In this document: positions 44,656-56,855 of the stretch, one piece after another
Numbering within the stretch: the stretch's first letter is position 1
How the letters are laid out: every line of letters begins with the position of its first letter
Source: Salvator merianae
Lineage: Eukaryota > Chordata > Lepidosauria > Squamata > Teiidae
Reading direction: 5' to 3'
Length of the DNA: 64,000 bases
Assembly (NCBI GenBank): GCA_003586115.2
Contig: QVOM02000034.1
Coordinates: forward strand, 141,694,290 to 141,758,289
Program-made: the position numbers and the translations under genes
The notes under the pieces: model-generated
Told to the model about the DNA's origin: nothing
Seen by the model: the letters and a program-made list of their open reading frames with translations, nothing else
Databases searched by the model: none

Positions 44656-46526
44656 AGGTGGCAGCTGGGCCTTAAGTCTCTCCTAGAAAGTCTCTCCTCG
44701 CTCATATCATGAGGAAAGGGCTTTCGTAATTCTCCTAACCGTGTGTTTTAAGTATCTTTTGCAGTAGAATGTAGTTCTGCATAGCAATCTTATCTTAGAT
44801 ACAGTCTGCACCATGATGGTTCCTGCTGCTTTTAGGGGCAGAGTAAGTAATCTAGCCATAAAAGTGGGAAACTTTTTTCACACACTTTCCCACCCACCTA
44901 CAAGTGCACAAATGTTCATTCCTTGGCACTGAAGTTTCTGCCTAAGACCATGCTAGATGGCACAAGAAGTGGCTGTGGAAGTCAGCCATTTTATATTCCT
45001 TCCAAAACATGCTATTTGGCCTACAGCCCATGTTTTAAGGCAGGCAGCAGCAGGGCATCAGAGCAGGAGAGAGAAGCATCAGAGTGCTTTCTCTCACTTT
45101 GCTGTTGAAATACAATGGACCATGCTTATTGTGGTATGTTTGCTGGATGAACTGGGATCCTTTTAAGGACTCCCATGGTGCTGCTTAGGCACTATGTGGA
45201 TCTTGTCTAACACTTTCTACAAGTGTTACCAAAAACAATATTGGAACAAATATTCAGCAGCAATGCTTTCATTCAAAGTATATCTCTGTATCTCTAAGGC
45301 AGCCATGTGATAGTTATAACTGAAAATTAATGTGAGTATAGAAGAAAGCTTCTGTTAGCAAGATGTGAAGCTAATTCTGTGGCAACCCTGTCAGTTTTTG
45401 TTAGCAGTGAGTAGTTCTACACAATGAGCATTATTGGGGCAAATTAATCAAACTCAAAAGCAGTAAAGGCAGAACAACATTGTGCAGTAAAGTTTGAAAT
45501 GTCAAGTAATGGTGGTTTTCGTGTAAGTCAAAACCAGAGATAATTCTAGTGGCTTTATCAAATATATAATTAAATCCATTAAAGGGAATGGTACACCCAC
45601 AAGATACAAAAAAATATTCACTTGCTTATCTGTTTTCTGTTTGCTAAAATTATAGTGATTCCTCTGTCAGTGTGAAGAGGTAAAGGAGATTCAGTGTCCC
45701 AACTGGTGGTAGCATGACAACGGGATTTTCTGGGATAATGTATGGGGTTGGGGCTGTCTGTGCTACTTGCAAAATATGATCAAAATAGAATTTAATTTGC
45801 CTACAGAAGCATCCATTACAAGCCATACATACTGAAATTTCCTCTTCGCAAATCTAATAGGAGTGAAAGTTTCATGTAAATAAATAGTTGCACACATGCC
45901 TGGGAGACCCCTCCCCCACTTAAAACTGGTCAAAATGAATCTAATTAGCTGCTTGACTTCAATGTCATTAATACAGCTTTTAATTAATTAAAAGGCACAT
46001 ACTGCATGGTGATACAAGGCAACTGCAGAATAGAAGCAAATACAATTGGTTTCTATTGGTTCAAGATCTTCTGGGTTCTCCTGGTGTTGAATTAGGTTTG
46101 AATGCTTCCAAGAAGGTTTAAGGTGCAAACTGTGAGGTTTCAGTTATTCTAAAATGTGACTAAAAATTAAATGCGCAGGGGATTGGATCCACACTGACAT
46201 CCCTCCCCCCAGAACAACAGGATTTAGTGCAGACTTTAATTACAAAATCGAAAATAACTTGTGTCTTCACTAAAATAGGATAAGATCCACATGGTTCTTC
46301 CAGACCATGCCATAAGAACAGCTAGCACACAGTGATTGCACATCACCATGTGCCAAAAAAGGACATGGAGTATTGTGACTGCATGTCACTGGCACCCAGT
46401 TTGCTCTTGGCAGTGCAATCTACTCCAGAAGCACCCCCTGCAAATATGGCACAGGAAGGTTCGCTCCTGCTGCCCTCATGTAGTGGTAGCAGAACCATCC
46501 TACATCCCACATGAGAACCTGATAAC
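44656..46526. other. Unique sequence with a homeodomain-motif-rich patch
   Basis: No exon recognised. The stretch 45940-46000 holds TAATTAGC, TCATTAATA and an exact 18-bp palindrome CTTTTAATTAATTAAAAG (45977-45994), a pattern often seen in vertebrate enhancers bound by homeodomain proteins, but there is no conservation evidence here. Confidence 0.4.
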
Positions 46527-46665
46527 TAGAGATGTGCACAAACTGGAAAATGGCAGTTCAGTTTGAATCTGAACCAGGTTGAACTGGGTCAATTCAAACC
46601 TCAAACCTGTTCAACCTGGTTCTATATGCCAAAATACTCCCTGATCCAGCAGGGCTTCTCTTATG
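46527..46665. mobile_element. hAT-like half element joined to a CR1-clade tail
   Basis: TAGAGATGTGCACAAACTGG is a left terminus of the family at 29244 and 43729, but no right terminus follows. From 46633 the sequence reads CTGATCCAGCAGGGCTTCTC, the complement of the CR1-clade 3' terminus at 32126, in plus orientation. It is a composite of two broken repeats. Confidence 0.55.
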
Positions 46666-49600
46666 CTTTTAAATTCCTAGGTCACACAAATATCCACAAG
46701 ACCATCAGTAAGAGACTGAACTAGGAAGGCCCTTACTTACTTTCTTCAGAAGTTGCACATCATATTTCTGAATTCACTAACTGGAAGGGGGCAAAATAAA
46801 ATCATTGAGAGTGTTACCAATATGCCCATGGTTTCTTTCAAATAAGATTATATTTTTAAAAAAGAATGAGAGTTAAACTGAGACCTTTTGGACTTTGCAC
46901 CCTATACAGAATTATTTAGTTTGTTCCTCACAGTTGACAACACTGGATGGATGATCTTATGAGATTAGAAAGGCAGGGTACCTGAGAATAGTGGCATAAT
47001 TACCCATGGATTTCTGAAAGTGAAGCTACCTAAGAGGACTCTAGACTTCTGGAGGAAGTCCCATAGTGCTCCCGGCATGACAGAGCACTGAACTTGCTGG
47101 GCAATATTGGGAAGCAAAGGGTGGGGGCAAGGAAGAAAATCGTTAGGAGCTGGAAGGAGCAGGTGGGAGATTGGTGGAAGAAGGGAGCTGTCAAGAATTG
47201 ATACAGAACTAGTGTTGCAGGATCCTGGTAAGTGGCAGTCATTGGTTCGCAACTATGGTTTCCAGGTGGGGACTTTTTAAGCCAAATAAGTAGTGCCAGG
47301 GCAAACATGGTAGTGCCAGTGCCTGGTGACAGAGACACAACTGCTTCTATTTCTGATCTCCTTATGTGGTTTTAGGCAGTGAAAAAGGTTTCATTTCCTG
47401 CAACTGATGGATGTTTTTACTTTCCACGATCGTCTCTCTACTCGTTACACTTCTGGCTTTTTAGATTATGTGCTATTGAGCAGGATTATTTCTTTTTGAT
47501 ATATTGCAAATACAGAGCTGTGTCCCTAGCTCTTTGTGAGCCTCAGTGATCTTTCTTCTGTGCATGGACAGAAGGGCCATTACATTTTAGCCACAAAGGT
47601 CTAGAATTGATCACATACAGTACTCCTTTTCAATCCATTTTAAGGGCTTTTTTTTCCAAATAAAATTGTTGTGGCTGGGGGATGCAAAAGTATGGTTTAT
47701 GCAATAGTGTGACCATTCCTTTGAGACCAAGATGATGCTGACAGGCAGCATATATAGACACATACATCTATGCATATAATACATGTGAACACAATGGAAT
47801 AGTGACTGCAAAGCATATTTGGATGCTCATTTGATCCCAGTTCTTGATCCAGTGAGTGATCTGGGCTCAAAGTCTGTGTTTGCCTGCGAATTGTCTGAAC
47901 TGCTTTGGGCTGGCTGACCACCTGCAAAGTCTTAAGAGCCTGGTAATCCTGTATGTTATCCAATCATACTGCCTTGTGTTAAATTGAAAATTGGTTGTCA
48001 AGATTTTAATCCCAGGAAGGATTTGTGTGTGCCCATTTCTTACTGAGTACATAATGGTTGAAAATCCCCTGAGAGCGTAAGAGCCAGTATAGCATTTGGA
48101 AGTCATTTCTTCACAAGACAGATGAGATGCCAAGTTTTCAATTTGTCTCTGTTTTGGGGGCATAATGTGTAAGAATTAGCCCATGGTCAAAAGGATTCCT
48201 AGACCACAGAAGTCTCTGCTAAACCCTGTACATAGACTTGCTGAAAAGTTGGCAATGTTTAGCACAGAGTTCAGGGTCTGCCTAGAAAGCAGCTATGGTT
48301 CTGTTATGCAGCAGGACAATGAAAATTGCTAGAGGAAGCACCATAGGGGTGGAATAAATACGAGCAGAGATTTGTCATCTGAATATGTAACAAGACATTC
48401 TAAAGTGTTGTCCCAAGGGCAGTGGGATAGACAGCCAATTGGCTCTACTTTGGACATTAAAATGAATTTTGCTTGTAAATGGGGTGATGCCATTTCACCA
48501 AGATTCCTTGCTCTGTCTGCAACTTTATAATAGCTCTAGCAATAACTTCAAAGTACTGTCGCATAAGCTTCTGAAGCGCGCCCAGGGCTTCAGCAGCATG
48601 AGTCCACTTTTCTACAAGATATATGCATTTTAATTCTCCAGTGTCACTTATGAAATGCAACAAACTGAAGCTAGCCTTCCTCCACTCCTAGGAAAGCATG
48701 TAATATAAATACTTGCCATCTTAATGGGTAGCTTCCCAGTATATACAGTATAATTACATAGTGTGGAAAGAGCAAAGAAATACAATGAGAAGGTAATTCC
48801 TCTCATGACATCCAGCTTTTCCCAAGATAGGAACTAAACTCCCAGTAACCCTTATGGACTCAAAAAGAATTGTGTGACGCTGAATGGTTGAAAGGAAGCT
48901 AATTAAAATAATAGCTGTGCACACCACAATTCTGCCACATTGTTTCATATGTGAACTTAAGGTATACTTGTAAGTTTTGTAAAAACTTAAGAAGCAATGT
49001 TCATTGCCATTCCTAAGCTCATATGACATTCCGTTGAATCTTTTTCTCTTTTGGATAGTTAAACAAACTACAGCTTTTTTTTAATGGTGGCACCCTTTGA
49101 ATTACTTGCAGTGAGAGCCTCTTCTGGCCAGTTTCTTGCACATTTCAGGGAAGTTATCTAACCTAACCCAGCAGATCAATGGAAGCCAAGCAACATCACC
49201 TTTTAAGATGCTAGGTTGTTTTAATTTGATGCTGCATCTACACCCTATAGTGAAGCCATCCTGTGCATAACCTGGCATTGGAAGTGGCCACAGCTGGAAC
49301 ATGTATGTATGCACATCACCACTCTAGGCTCAGCTGTGGAGATCAATTGCCAGAGCTCCCTGGCATGAAAGGTTTTTAAAGATCTCTCATGCTGGGCTGA
49401 TTCCGAGCATTCCAGCTGCCTCTATCATAGCTGAGAGTTTCCCCAGAGGCTGAGGTAGCATGTAAAACCAGAAGTCATCATTGGCAGCCTCCGGGCTCCA
49501 TGAAAGTTGGCCATGTTGTCAATTACCAAACATGTACACCCGGCCTGAGTATCTCTTTCTAACAGATTTTAAATTGGTGTATATTTTAAGGAATTTCTAT

Positions 49601-49778
49601 TTTTCATGTTCATGAACTGCTTCCAAAGGCCTTGCTGAGAAAGTATTAAATGGAATTAATGAGGAAATATATCTGTTGGACTACATGGGGCTTGGCCAGT
49701 ACAGATTTCACACTGGAGACCTACATCAGCAGTGCCAACACTACACCAATGCAAATTTACTGGGGGTAATGCAGTAAA
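46666..49778. other. No gene recognised
   Basis: Three kilobases of AT-rich sequence. Open frames up to 102 codons lack motifs, and no repeat was identified. Confidence 0.5.
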
Positions 49779-49779
49779 T

Positions 49780-50183
49780 GGACCTTTCTACACTTGCTAG
49801 AGTTCATTACTGGTGAGTGCCATAAGGGTTTCCTTCTTTTCCACACATTAATGCAGAATAAGGGAGGCACTACCCACTGCTGGTACACTCCTTCTATATA
49901 AATTAGAGCATAATCCAGATCAAGGGATTCCTGATCTGGATTGCTGGTAGTCCTCGACATCAAGGACTACCAGTATATCAGCTCATAGTCCTGTGTGGAC
50001 AAAGCGTACTAGTGGTGGGTGGGGGCTCTGCTATCCTGCACCAGCACGAGGAAGGCAGAGGCTTAGACTGAACCATGGTCTGATCTACTTTGCAGTGTGC
50101 AAAGGACCTCATGCTTCTTAGAAGCAGCCACTGACATCAGTTCCTCCAATCCAGCTGCAACAGATTCAGACAAGGTCCACATG
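49780..50183. mobile_element. Harbinger-like degraded element
   Basis: The left end TGGACCTTTCTACACTTGC and the right end (reverse complement TGGACCTTGTCTGAATCTG) are related. The middle, 'agagcataatccagatcaagggattcctgatc', corresponds to the middle of the element at 56244-56750. A hairpin GGTAGTCCT/AGGACTACC lies at about 49946-49971. Coding frames are absent. Confidence 0.5.
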
Positions 50184-50798
50184 AGATGGCATTGTGGAAC
50201 TGCACTGAAGGCATAGGGATTGCATATCCCAGCACCCTTGTTGTGCCATGAGAATGCTCAAAGGGTGCAAAGATCACTCATTCCCACTCCCTTTGAGAAC
50301 TCATTCTACAATAAGCACATGTTTCAGTGCTATAGTGGCAGAACAGCAGGAAGAACTCTGAAAGATCTTTCTGCTCTTCTCCATCACCAACCACAGTGTG
50401 GACTTACCTGGAATCACTGTCTATGGGCCCTGGATTTTCATAAACCCAGAAAATGGCTGACTTCTGCAGCCATTTCTTGTCTTCCTGAAAGTGTATGCAG
50501 GCAAAAACATCAAAGGAATGAAAGCAGCATTGACCTTAGCGCTCTCCTGCACACTGCTGGGAGCCCCTCACATATATTGCCTGAATGTCTTCCGCTGCTG
50601 TCTCCTGGTAGCAGACGTGTCACTACCCATGGAGTCCTAAGGCTCTCCCATGCAAGCTTCCACCAACTGCTCCTCACAACTGTTTTCCTGAAAAATGTTT
50701 GTGGCTTTTCAAAGGCCAACAACACCAATAGCAGGATTAAGCTCAACACTCCTTGAACTGCCCAGTTACCTCGTCACACTCAGAGGGCCCTCGCATTG
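50184..50798. other. No gene recognised (178-codon frame without motif)
   Basis: An open frame of 178 codons spans 50220-50756 on the plus strand. It has biased serine, leucine and histidine content, no domain I recognise, no splice-like context and no repeat match I can name. I treat it as a chance frame, but it is the longest open frame in the window outside LINEs and GC repeats. Confidence 0.4.
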
Positions 50799-50940
50799 GG
50801 GTTACCATATGAAAAAGAGGACAGAACTCTTGTACCTTTAAACAGTGCATTGCAATGACACCTACTTAATTTCCCTTCCATATAGCTTTTGAAGTACTGT
50901 TAATAGAAGTTCTGTCCTCTTTTTTTATATGGTAGCGCTA
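50799..50940. mobile_element. Small MITE with about 25-bp inverted repeats
   Basis: GGTTACCATATGAAAAAGAG followed by GACAGAACT at the left pairs with AGTTCTGTCCTC...ATATGGTAGCGC at the right. The element is about 140 bp with an unrelated middle. No target duplication was resolved and no protein is encoded. Confidence 0.7.
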
Positions 50941-51965
50941 GTGTGGAGTTGAGATGACTGTGTAGACTTGCTAGGTATGAGGGGAAATTGCATGGGGGTT
51001 GCTGCCCCCTCCACCCAGATGTAGTAGATACTGCTCCTGTGGTCACAGGCTTCTTTGCTTCTTCCATCCACTAGAATAATGCTTTGCTGGCTGTTATAAG
51101 AATATGATTTCAGGTTTTTCCTGAAGAGCTTCTTGTCAGCTTATGCCTTCTTCCAGCTCTCCTGCCGATTTTTTCAAGGCAGTTACTAGGCAACTGAGTA
51201 ACTCTCTTGCAGTTCTCTGCCTCCATCCATCTTCTCCCCTAGAACTCCCTTCTTGAACAGAGCTCTATGAACCCTTTCTTTTTATACACATTTTTGTGTA
51301 GTTGTTACCAGGTCAAGACCTTTTTCCTTGCTCATTTCTCAGTCAGGTCAGAACATGTTACCTGGACAAGTTTCAATCAGGTGAATGTTATTCAACTCAA
51401 AGGGAAATTTGCAAAGTACATTTTGGAAGGAATAGCACTTAAACATGCAATATGTATACAGTAGTGGAAGCAAAACAACTCTATCAACATTCAACTGTAT
51501 AATACACATAACATATTCAGACTGGAAGATTAAGCTCCATTTCTTCAAAGCAATCCTAAACTTTTATAGGAAGGATGGTGTTCAAAGCCATGAATAAATA
51601 TGAGCAGCTTCCATTCTACTTTCTTCAGTCTATTGTGCCTTGCATCGTTCTTTTGACTAATGTTAATTTCTTTTCACTGTTATGCATCAGTTTCCAGGAT
51701 GGGGGTGGGGCTATTTGGGCCTGGCAGTACCATCTGTGCCCAGAAGAAGGGAGCATTGCCACCAGAATCCCAATGGCTGCTGCTGCTGCTGCTGCTGCTT
51801 GGGTTGGCCAGGCCCATTGAGATTCTGGCCTGCAGGGTAATAAGGCCAGACCTGACTCAGCAGTTTCCAAATAAGTCCCTGCTCTGAGACTCTCCACCTG
51901 CTGATTGTATCAGGTTCAGGCAGAACTGGGCTGGGGTTATAAGAGGAAGGGTGCTTTGTATTTTT
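50941..51965. other. No gene recognised; CTG-triplet run
   Basis: Unique sequence with one (CTG)n/(GCT)n run of about eight units at 51777-51799. The alanine/glutamine/leucine homopolymer in overlapping frames is only a translation of that run. Confidence 0.5.
51777..51800. repeat. (CTG)n triplet repeat
   Basis: About eight uninterrupted CTG/GCT triplets in otherwise non-repetitive sequence. Confidence 0.9.
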
Positions 51966-52140
51966 GTGTAATTTGATAATGTCTGTGTAATTTGATAATG
52001 CATTATTTGCTATTGTCTGTAATTTGATAATGTATTATATATTATAATGAATAATGTATTTTTTGTACTGTATGTTTTTTCTGTTTGTTGTAAACTGCCT
52101 TGAGCAACTCTTTTTTTCTTGGAAAGGTAGTGTACAAACA
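51966..52140 (+). repeat. TAATTTGATAATG tandem and LINE/SINE-type tail
   Basis: TGTAATTTGATAATG is repeated three times at 51968-52034 with spacers. It is followed by TTGTAAACTGCCTTGAGCA and AAAGGTAGTGTACAAA, the usual squamate retroelement tail pattern (TGTAAACCGCxxTGAGxx...GCGGTATATAAA). Confidence 0.5.
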
Positions 52141-55100
52141 AAAATGGAAATAGAAATTCCTTGTTTACAGAAAGATGATGGGAGAATCCCTGTTTGAAAA
52201 ATGTACTTAGGTCTTGAAGTTATAGCCTACCCTTACTACATGGTCTCTATGAAAGTTGTTGAACCTAACAAAAAATATCATAGCCAACCACTGAAAATAA
52301 TAAAAAAAAGAAAAAGAAAAGAAGAGCACAGCTGAATGAAGGAGGAGTTCCTTAAAGAGGGGGAAAGTGTGTTTCAACCAATTCCTAAAATATATACCAT
52401 CTGAAATAAAATCTGGGGGCAACCGATGCAAAGGTCCCTGCCCATGCTACAACCATGCTTTAACACTTCTCATAGTACCTTTTATGTCAATTTATGGGAG
52501 GAATGATTATGGAGTGAAGGTCTTTAACTCGCCTGGAAACTAACAATGGTTTTTGCTCATTCCCTTAATTTATCTAAATCGACATACATTTCTGTTTACA
52601 TAATTCTATGATACTTTTTGTTTTCCCCAAAGCAGCACAAGGTGTGAGGGTTTGTCCAGCTTAAGTCTTCAGCTACACCAGGATGGGGTTAGAGATCCAG
52701 CATGGAGCTTCCATCCCAGGGGTATGGGTGTGCAGTCCACACCACATGCTGACCTGGAGCCTTTGCGGATCACTGCTGCAGTAGGACACTGCTCATAGCA
52801 GCTGAAAATGGGCATGGAATTGCTGCAGGTACTGGAAGTGCAGCCAGAAGCATTTTTGGTCCCCAGCTACAATTAAAGGTAGGTTGTCTTGTCCCCAGCT
52901 GTGCAGGATTGGGGCCAAATGAGGGCAGATACATTTGTCCACTGGACCCACACATGCCTGGAGTGGATGATGCCAAAGTGTTTCACATTCATTAACAAAG
53001 GTATCTGTTTTATTTCAGGAAGGGCTTTTCATGGGAGCTTACCTGGGTGTAGGATTCTGAATATGGCAACATCCAAACAACCTGGAAAAGGGTCATCTCT
53101 GTGGTGGGAGTCTGTGGTCCCACCCTTGGAGTGGTAGACATGTCATATACACAGCCAGTGTCTCCCATTCCTGGAATCTTCAAAGTTGCAGAACAAAAGT
53201 TCCACAGCTCCAAAGATTCCATACAGAGTGATTTAGCACTGGATAGAAAATGGCCCTGGGAGTTTGCTATTTTCTGTCTGATGCTAAATTTTGCCATGCA
53301 GAACCACCCCCATCCCTGTAGGTTGCCATCACAATCTCTCTATACGGCAGTGGCAGGGGTGCAAGAGGGGCAAACCTGCCCTTAGAGTTGTGTTTCTGAG
53401 TGCAGATTTCCCACCTCTAGGGCTGGCTACAGGCCCAATGGTAACAGCAACATGTGGTTGCTGGGTCCCAGCATTTTTTTTGTGGAGCACCCATTTCTTG
53501 CTGTCTGGATGCAATCTATATCTTATATACTGCTATATTTCTAGGACATGGTCATTCTATTCAGTGTGTATTTATGAGGTTTATTTTAGTGCCTGCTATG
53601 GATTATTTTTAAATGGTTTTAAATGCACTTGTGAACGATCAAATACAAAACAAACATCCCAAAATACCCTGTGCCATGACATATATACATACCATATCTC
53701 TTCAAAGATGATATTTCCAGTAAAAGCCTTGGTTGCTTAAAAATAAGCTCAGCTATGTTTATTGTGACTTTCTTCCAGGCATGTGTGTAAATGCCTGAGA
53801 TATTAATATGGCATGTTGACAGAATCTGGTCTGATTTCCAAATCAGACCCATTGCAGTTCTACCAAAATGAGGAGGAAAGGTAGGAAGAATGGTCAGATT
53901 TACCAGAATTATTGATTTTTTTTTTCTGTTCCTGAACCAGCAGACTCAATTCCACAGAGAGTTTAATAGAGTTTACTTGGGAAATGCATATGCAAGGTAC
54001 TTCTATCCATCATCATTTTGACATCCAAGCTAAAGTCACTTTTAATCTGTACATAATACATGGGATTACATATTCATTTAATATAATCTTGCATCCCCGT
54101 CTCTCAGCAGGCACCTAATATACAAAGCTGTCATGATCAGAAGCCTGTTTGCTCATTCTGGCAGCAAAATGCCCTATATTTGACTAACCTTTTGTTATAT
54201 GACTGGCTTAGAAGTTTGACTGGCAGTAGTCAACATGGAAGAAATTTTTTCCATTGAGGTTCAGGGTTCATCATAGCTGAGCTATCCTTTGGGCATTAAC
54301 AAATATAGTTGAGGGGGAAAGGCAAGGAAGTCGGAAGATGTGGAGAAAAATTCATAACATTTAAAGAAGCTGTCAGAAACGAATAATATGAAGGCTGCTA
54401 GATGAAACTATGCGGTAGTTTGGTGTGTTACAAATCCCATCAAAACTGACTCCTGCTACGGATGCTGCTTCACATTGATTTTGTACTAACTTTGGCTAAG
54501 TGCAATGCAAAATATAAGGCGGGCTTTTTTGCTTATATAAACTTCCCTATGAATTAATATGTTTTTTAAAAGGCCATATTCTGCTTTGAGTGTGCCTTCA
54601 TTTTCAGAACAATGAGAAAATCCTTTTCCCTGATGACAGCAGTACAGTGGATACAGTGGATACAGGTGGAAGGGGGCCGTTCAGTTCAGATTTCATTCAT
54701 TGCAAACTGAATTCCATGGGTCTCTAGTATATACAAATGGGTACATTTTTCATTACTTACATTTGTACCTGTTTTAGAGTGGGAAGGTTGCTTTTCCTTT
54801 TCCCTGATGACAGCAGTACAGTGGATTCTCGTATCTGTTCTAGGGCAGGATTTTACCTTCCACCTATCTTCCAAGAATGCCCAAGTGTGGCATCATGTCA
54901 CACAATTCTTAGAAAAGTATAAGCTTCCCATTTTTGTATGAGACACCATCTTTCATTTCTTGGGACAATGCCAGGACTATTTTGAAAAAATAAAATGGCA
55001 GCCAACAGAAGTGGCCATCAGTGTTAATGATAATGAACTACTGTGATAATGAACTACTGTGAATTTTTACAAAAGAGTGCTAAAACAAAATAGGTCTTTA

Positions 55101-56114
55101 ATAATGAGAATTAACTCAACAATGAAAAATTTACACAAGACTTTCTATGTGGTGGTATTTTCTCTAGATAATTCATTTAAGGCTTCGTTCAGCCCTTCTC
55201 CAAAGGCCCAGAACTCTTCTGCATGCAGAAAGCACCAGCAGAAGTGCTCCTCTCTCACCAGAAATGCACCAGGGAGCCCAATCTTCTAGATTTTCAGTTG
55301 GCAGGGGGCTGCAGCAGTTGGCAACTGCTTGCCCTCCCCATGCCAACTGAGCTTGCAGGCTGCTGTAAGAGAACTTCAACTCACTCCCATGATTAGGTCA
55401 CCCAGACAGTCTTTGGGGTGGGGAACCAGCATATGTGCAACACTGCCATTTGTCCAACTTGCTCCCTTGCAAACTCTGGTTGGCTTGTTGACATGCACAG
55501 ATACAGCCTGCAAAACTAGTAGAAATACCAGCAATTCATTTCCCTCCCTCTCTCCCAAGAAATCATCACAGTTTCCTTTAATGGTATACAAGATTAGTTC
55601 TATCTGGAAAGAGAAGCAGAATCCCCTCTCTTTCCTCTTCCCAATCTCCAATTCTTTTTGTAATAGTATTTGGCATTAAAAACATATTTAAAACTCAGAT
55701 CTGTTTGTGAAAAAGATCCTATATAATTAAACAATATTATTTATTGCTGTCCTAATAATGCAAGAAAATAACTCGTATACAGTACTCTTCAGCCATATAT
55801 TTTAGTTGGATATAAAATAGGTGTCATAAGGTCAAGATTAGATGTTTAAATACAATGCCTTTTATGCAGGAACATTATTCATTTATTTGGGACAGTTTAA
55901 TATTTACTCAGTTGACTCCAAACAAATACATTATCTGTCAGCTGCTGCAATTTGTTTCAATAACACTGCTGTACACTGAAAGCCCAGTAAATCTTTATTT
56001 ACTGGATGCCATATGGCTTCAGGTGCACATAAGCACATATTCATGCATATTTGATGGAGTATTTCTAAGATTGTCATTCCATGGAAAAACTGGGTTTGGC
56101 AGGTCAGTACCAAG
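52141..56114. other. Unique sequence; 32-bp direct repeat
   Basis: No exon recognised in four kilobases. The only exact structure found is a 32-bp direct repeat at 54621-54652 and 54795-54826. Open frames up to 149 codons (53291-53740) carry no motif. Confidence 0.5.
54621..54826. repeat. Exact 32-bp direct repeat, 174 bp apart
   Basis: The phrase beginning TCCTTTTCCCTGATGACAGC and ending AGTACAGTGGAT is present at 54621-54652 and again, identically, at 54795-54826. The first copy is followed by a further ACAGTGGATACAG duplication. It suggests a recent local duplication or an unusual insertion between the copies. Confidence 0.85.
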
Positions 56115-56855
56115 GGCTGCATTCACACATAGAAAATAAAGAAAAAAGTGCCTTTGAGGTGGCTTAAAGACAACTTAGAGATGGTTCACAGGTGGAATTG
56201 TTCACATGCCAATCTGCCCTTCCCCTCTCTCATGAACATTCTAGGAATTTTTCTGCAATTATGTGTGTTCCAAAATAGGATCCCTGTAGCTGGTTTCTAG
56301 GTCTCATCGGTTTGCATATTAGTGTGGATCTGTGAGGTCCTGCCCACCACCGGTATGTTCTGTCCATGCTGAATGGAGCATAATCCCAATTAGGGAGGCC
56401 CTGATCAGAATTACTTGTAGCCATTGACGCTGAAGTCTACCGGCGGACCAGCTTGGCATACTCTGGAACACAGAAACATGTGGAAGGTACACCTTTGCCT
56501 TCCAGACTACCAGGGAACCCATTTCAGTGATGCAGAAAAGCCTTTTGTTCCCAGCCTTTCAGAGCACTTGGAGTCTGGCCCTGAAGCTCACATGAGCTTC
56601 CAGGCCAGGGCCAGGCCTGGTATAGTTTGGACCAGTGCCGTCATGCAGACAGCTCTGTTCCAGAGCACAGCTTTCCATGGTCCAAATCAGGGGGCCTGTC
56701 TGGTCCAGACTCACTGATTCAGACCATGGAGAGATGAGTGCAGGAAGGTCCTAGGTTAGAAAAGGTGAATTACAGATGGGATAAGGCACCAGTGCCACAC
56801 ACTACCATCTCTGAAGTGCTTTTGTGATGCTTATTTGCTACATGTGAATGCAATC
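56115..56855. mobile_element. Non-autonomous DNA element, second copy, with nested insertion
   Basis: The ends are GGCTGCATTCACACATAG (left) and, reverse complemented, ATTGCATTCACATGTAGC (right). Both halves align with 40309-40605 (shared CATGAACATTCTAGG and CACTACCATCTCT). The copy is split by a Harbinger-like element at 56244-56750. The superfamily is unknown, and no protein is encoded. Confidence 0.7.
56244..56750. mobile_element. Nested Harbinger-like element with CTA duplication
   Basis: CTA flanks both sides (56241-56243 and 56751-56753). The left end is GGAATTTTTCTGCA and the right end, reverse complemented, is GACCTTCCTGCAC. The middle resembles the element at 49780-50183. It interrupts the element at 56115-56855, which dates it as the later insertion. 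A 97-codon open frame inside has no motif. Confidence 0.65.

Noticed and set aside
51625..51897. Poly-alanine protein encoded on the minus strand
   Set aside because: The alanine run is only the translation of a CTG/GCT triplet repeat; there is no supporting gene structure.
53291..53740. 149-codon plus-strand frame with a hydrophobic, cysteine-rich C-terminal half
   Set aside because: The hydrophobicity comes from T-rich DNA. No signal peptide plus domain arrangement, and no homologue I recognise.
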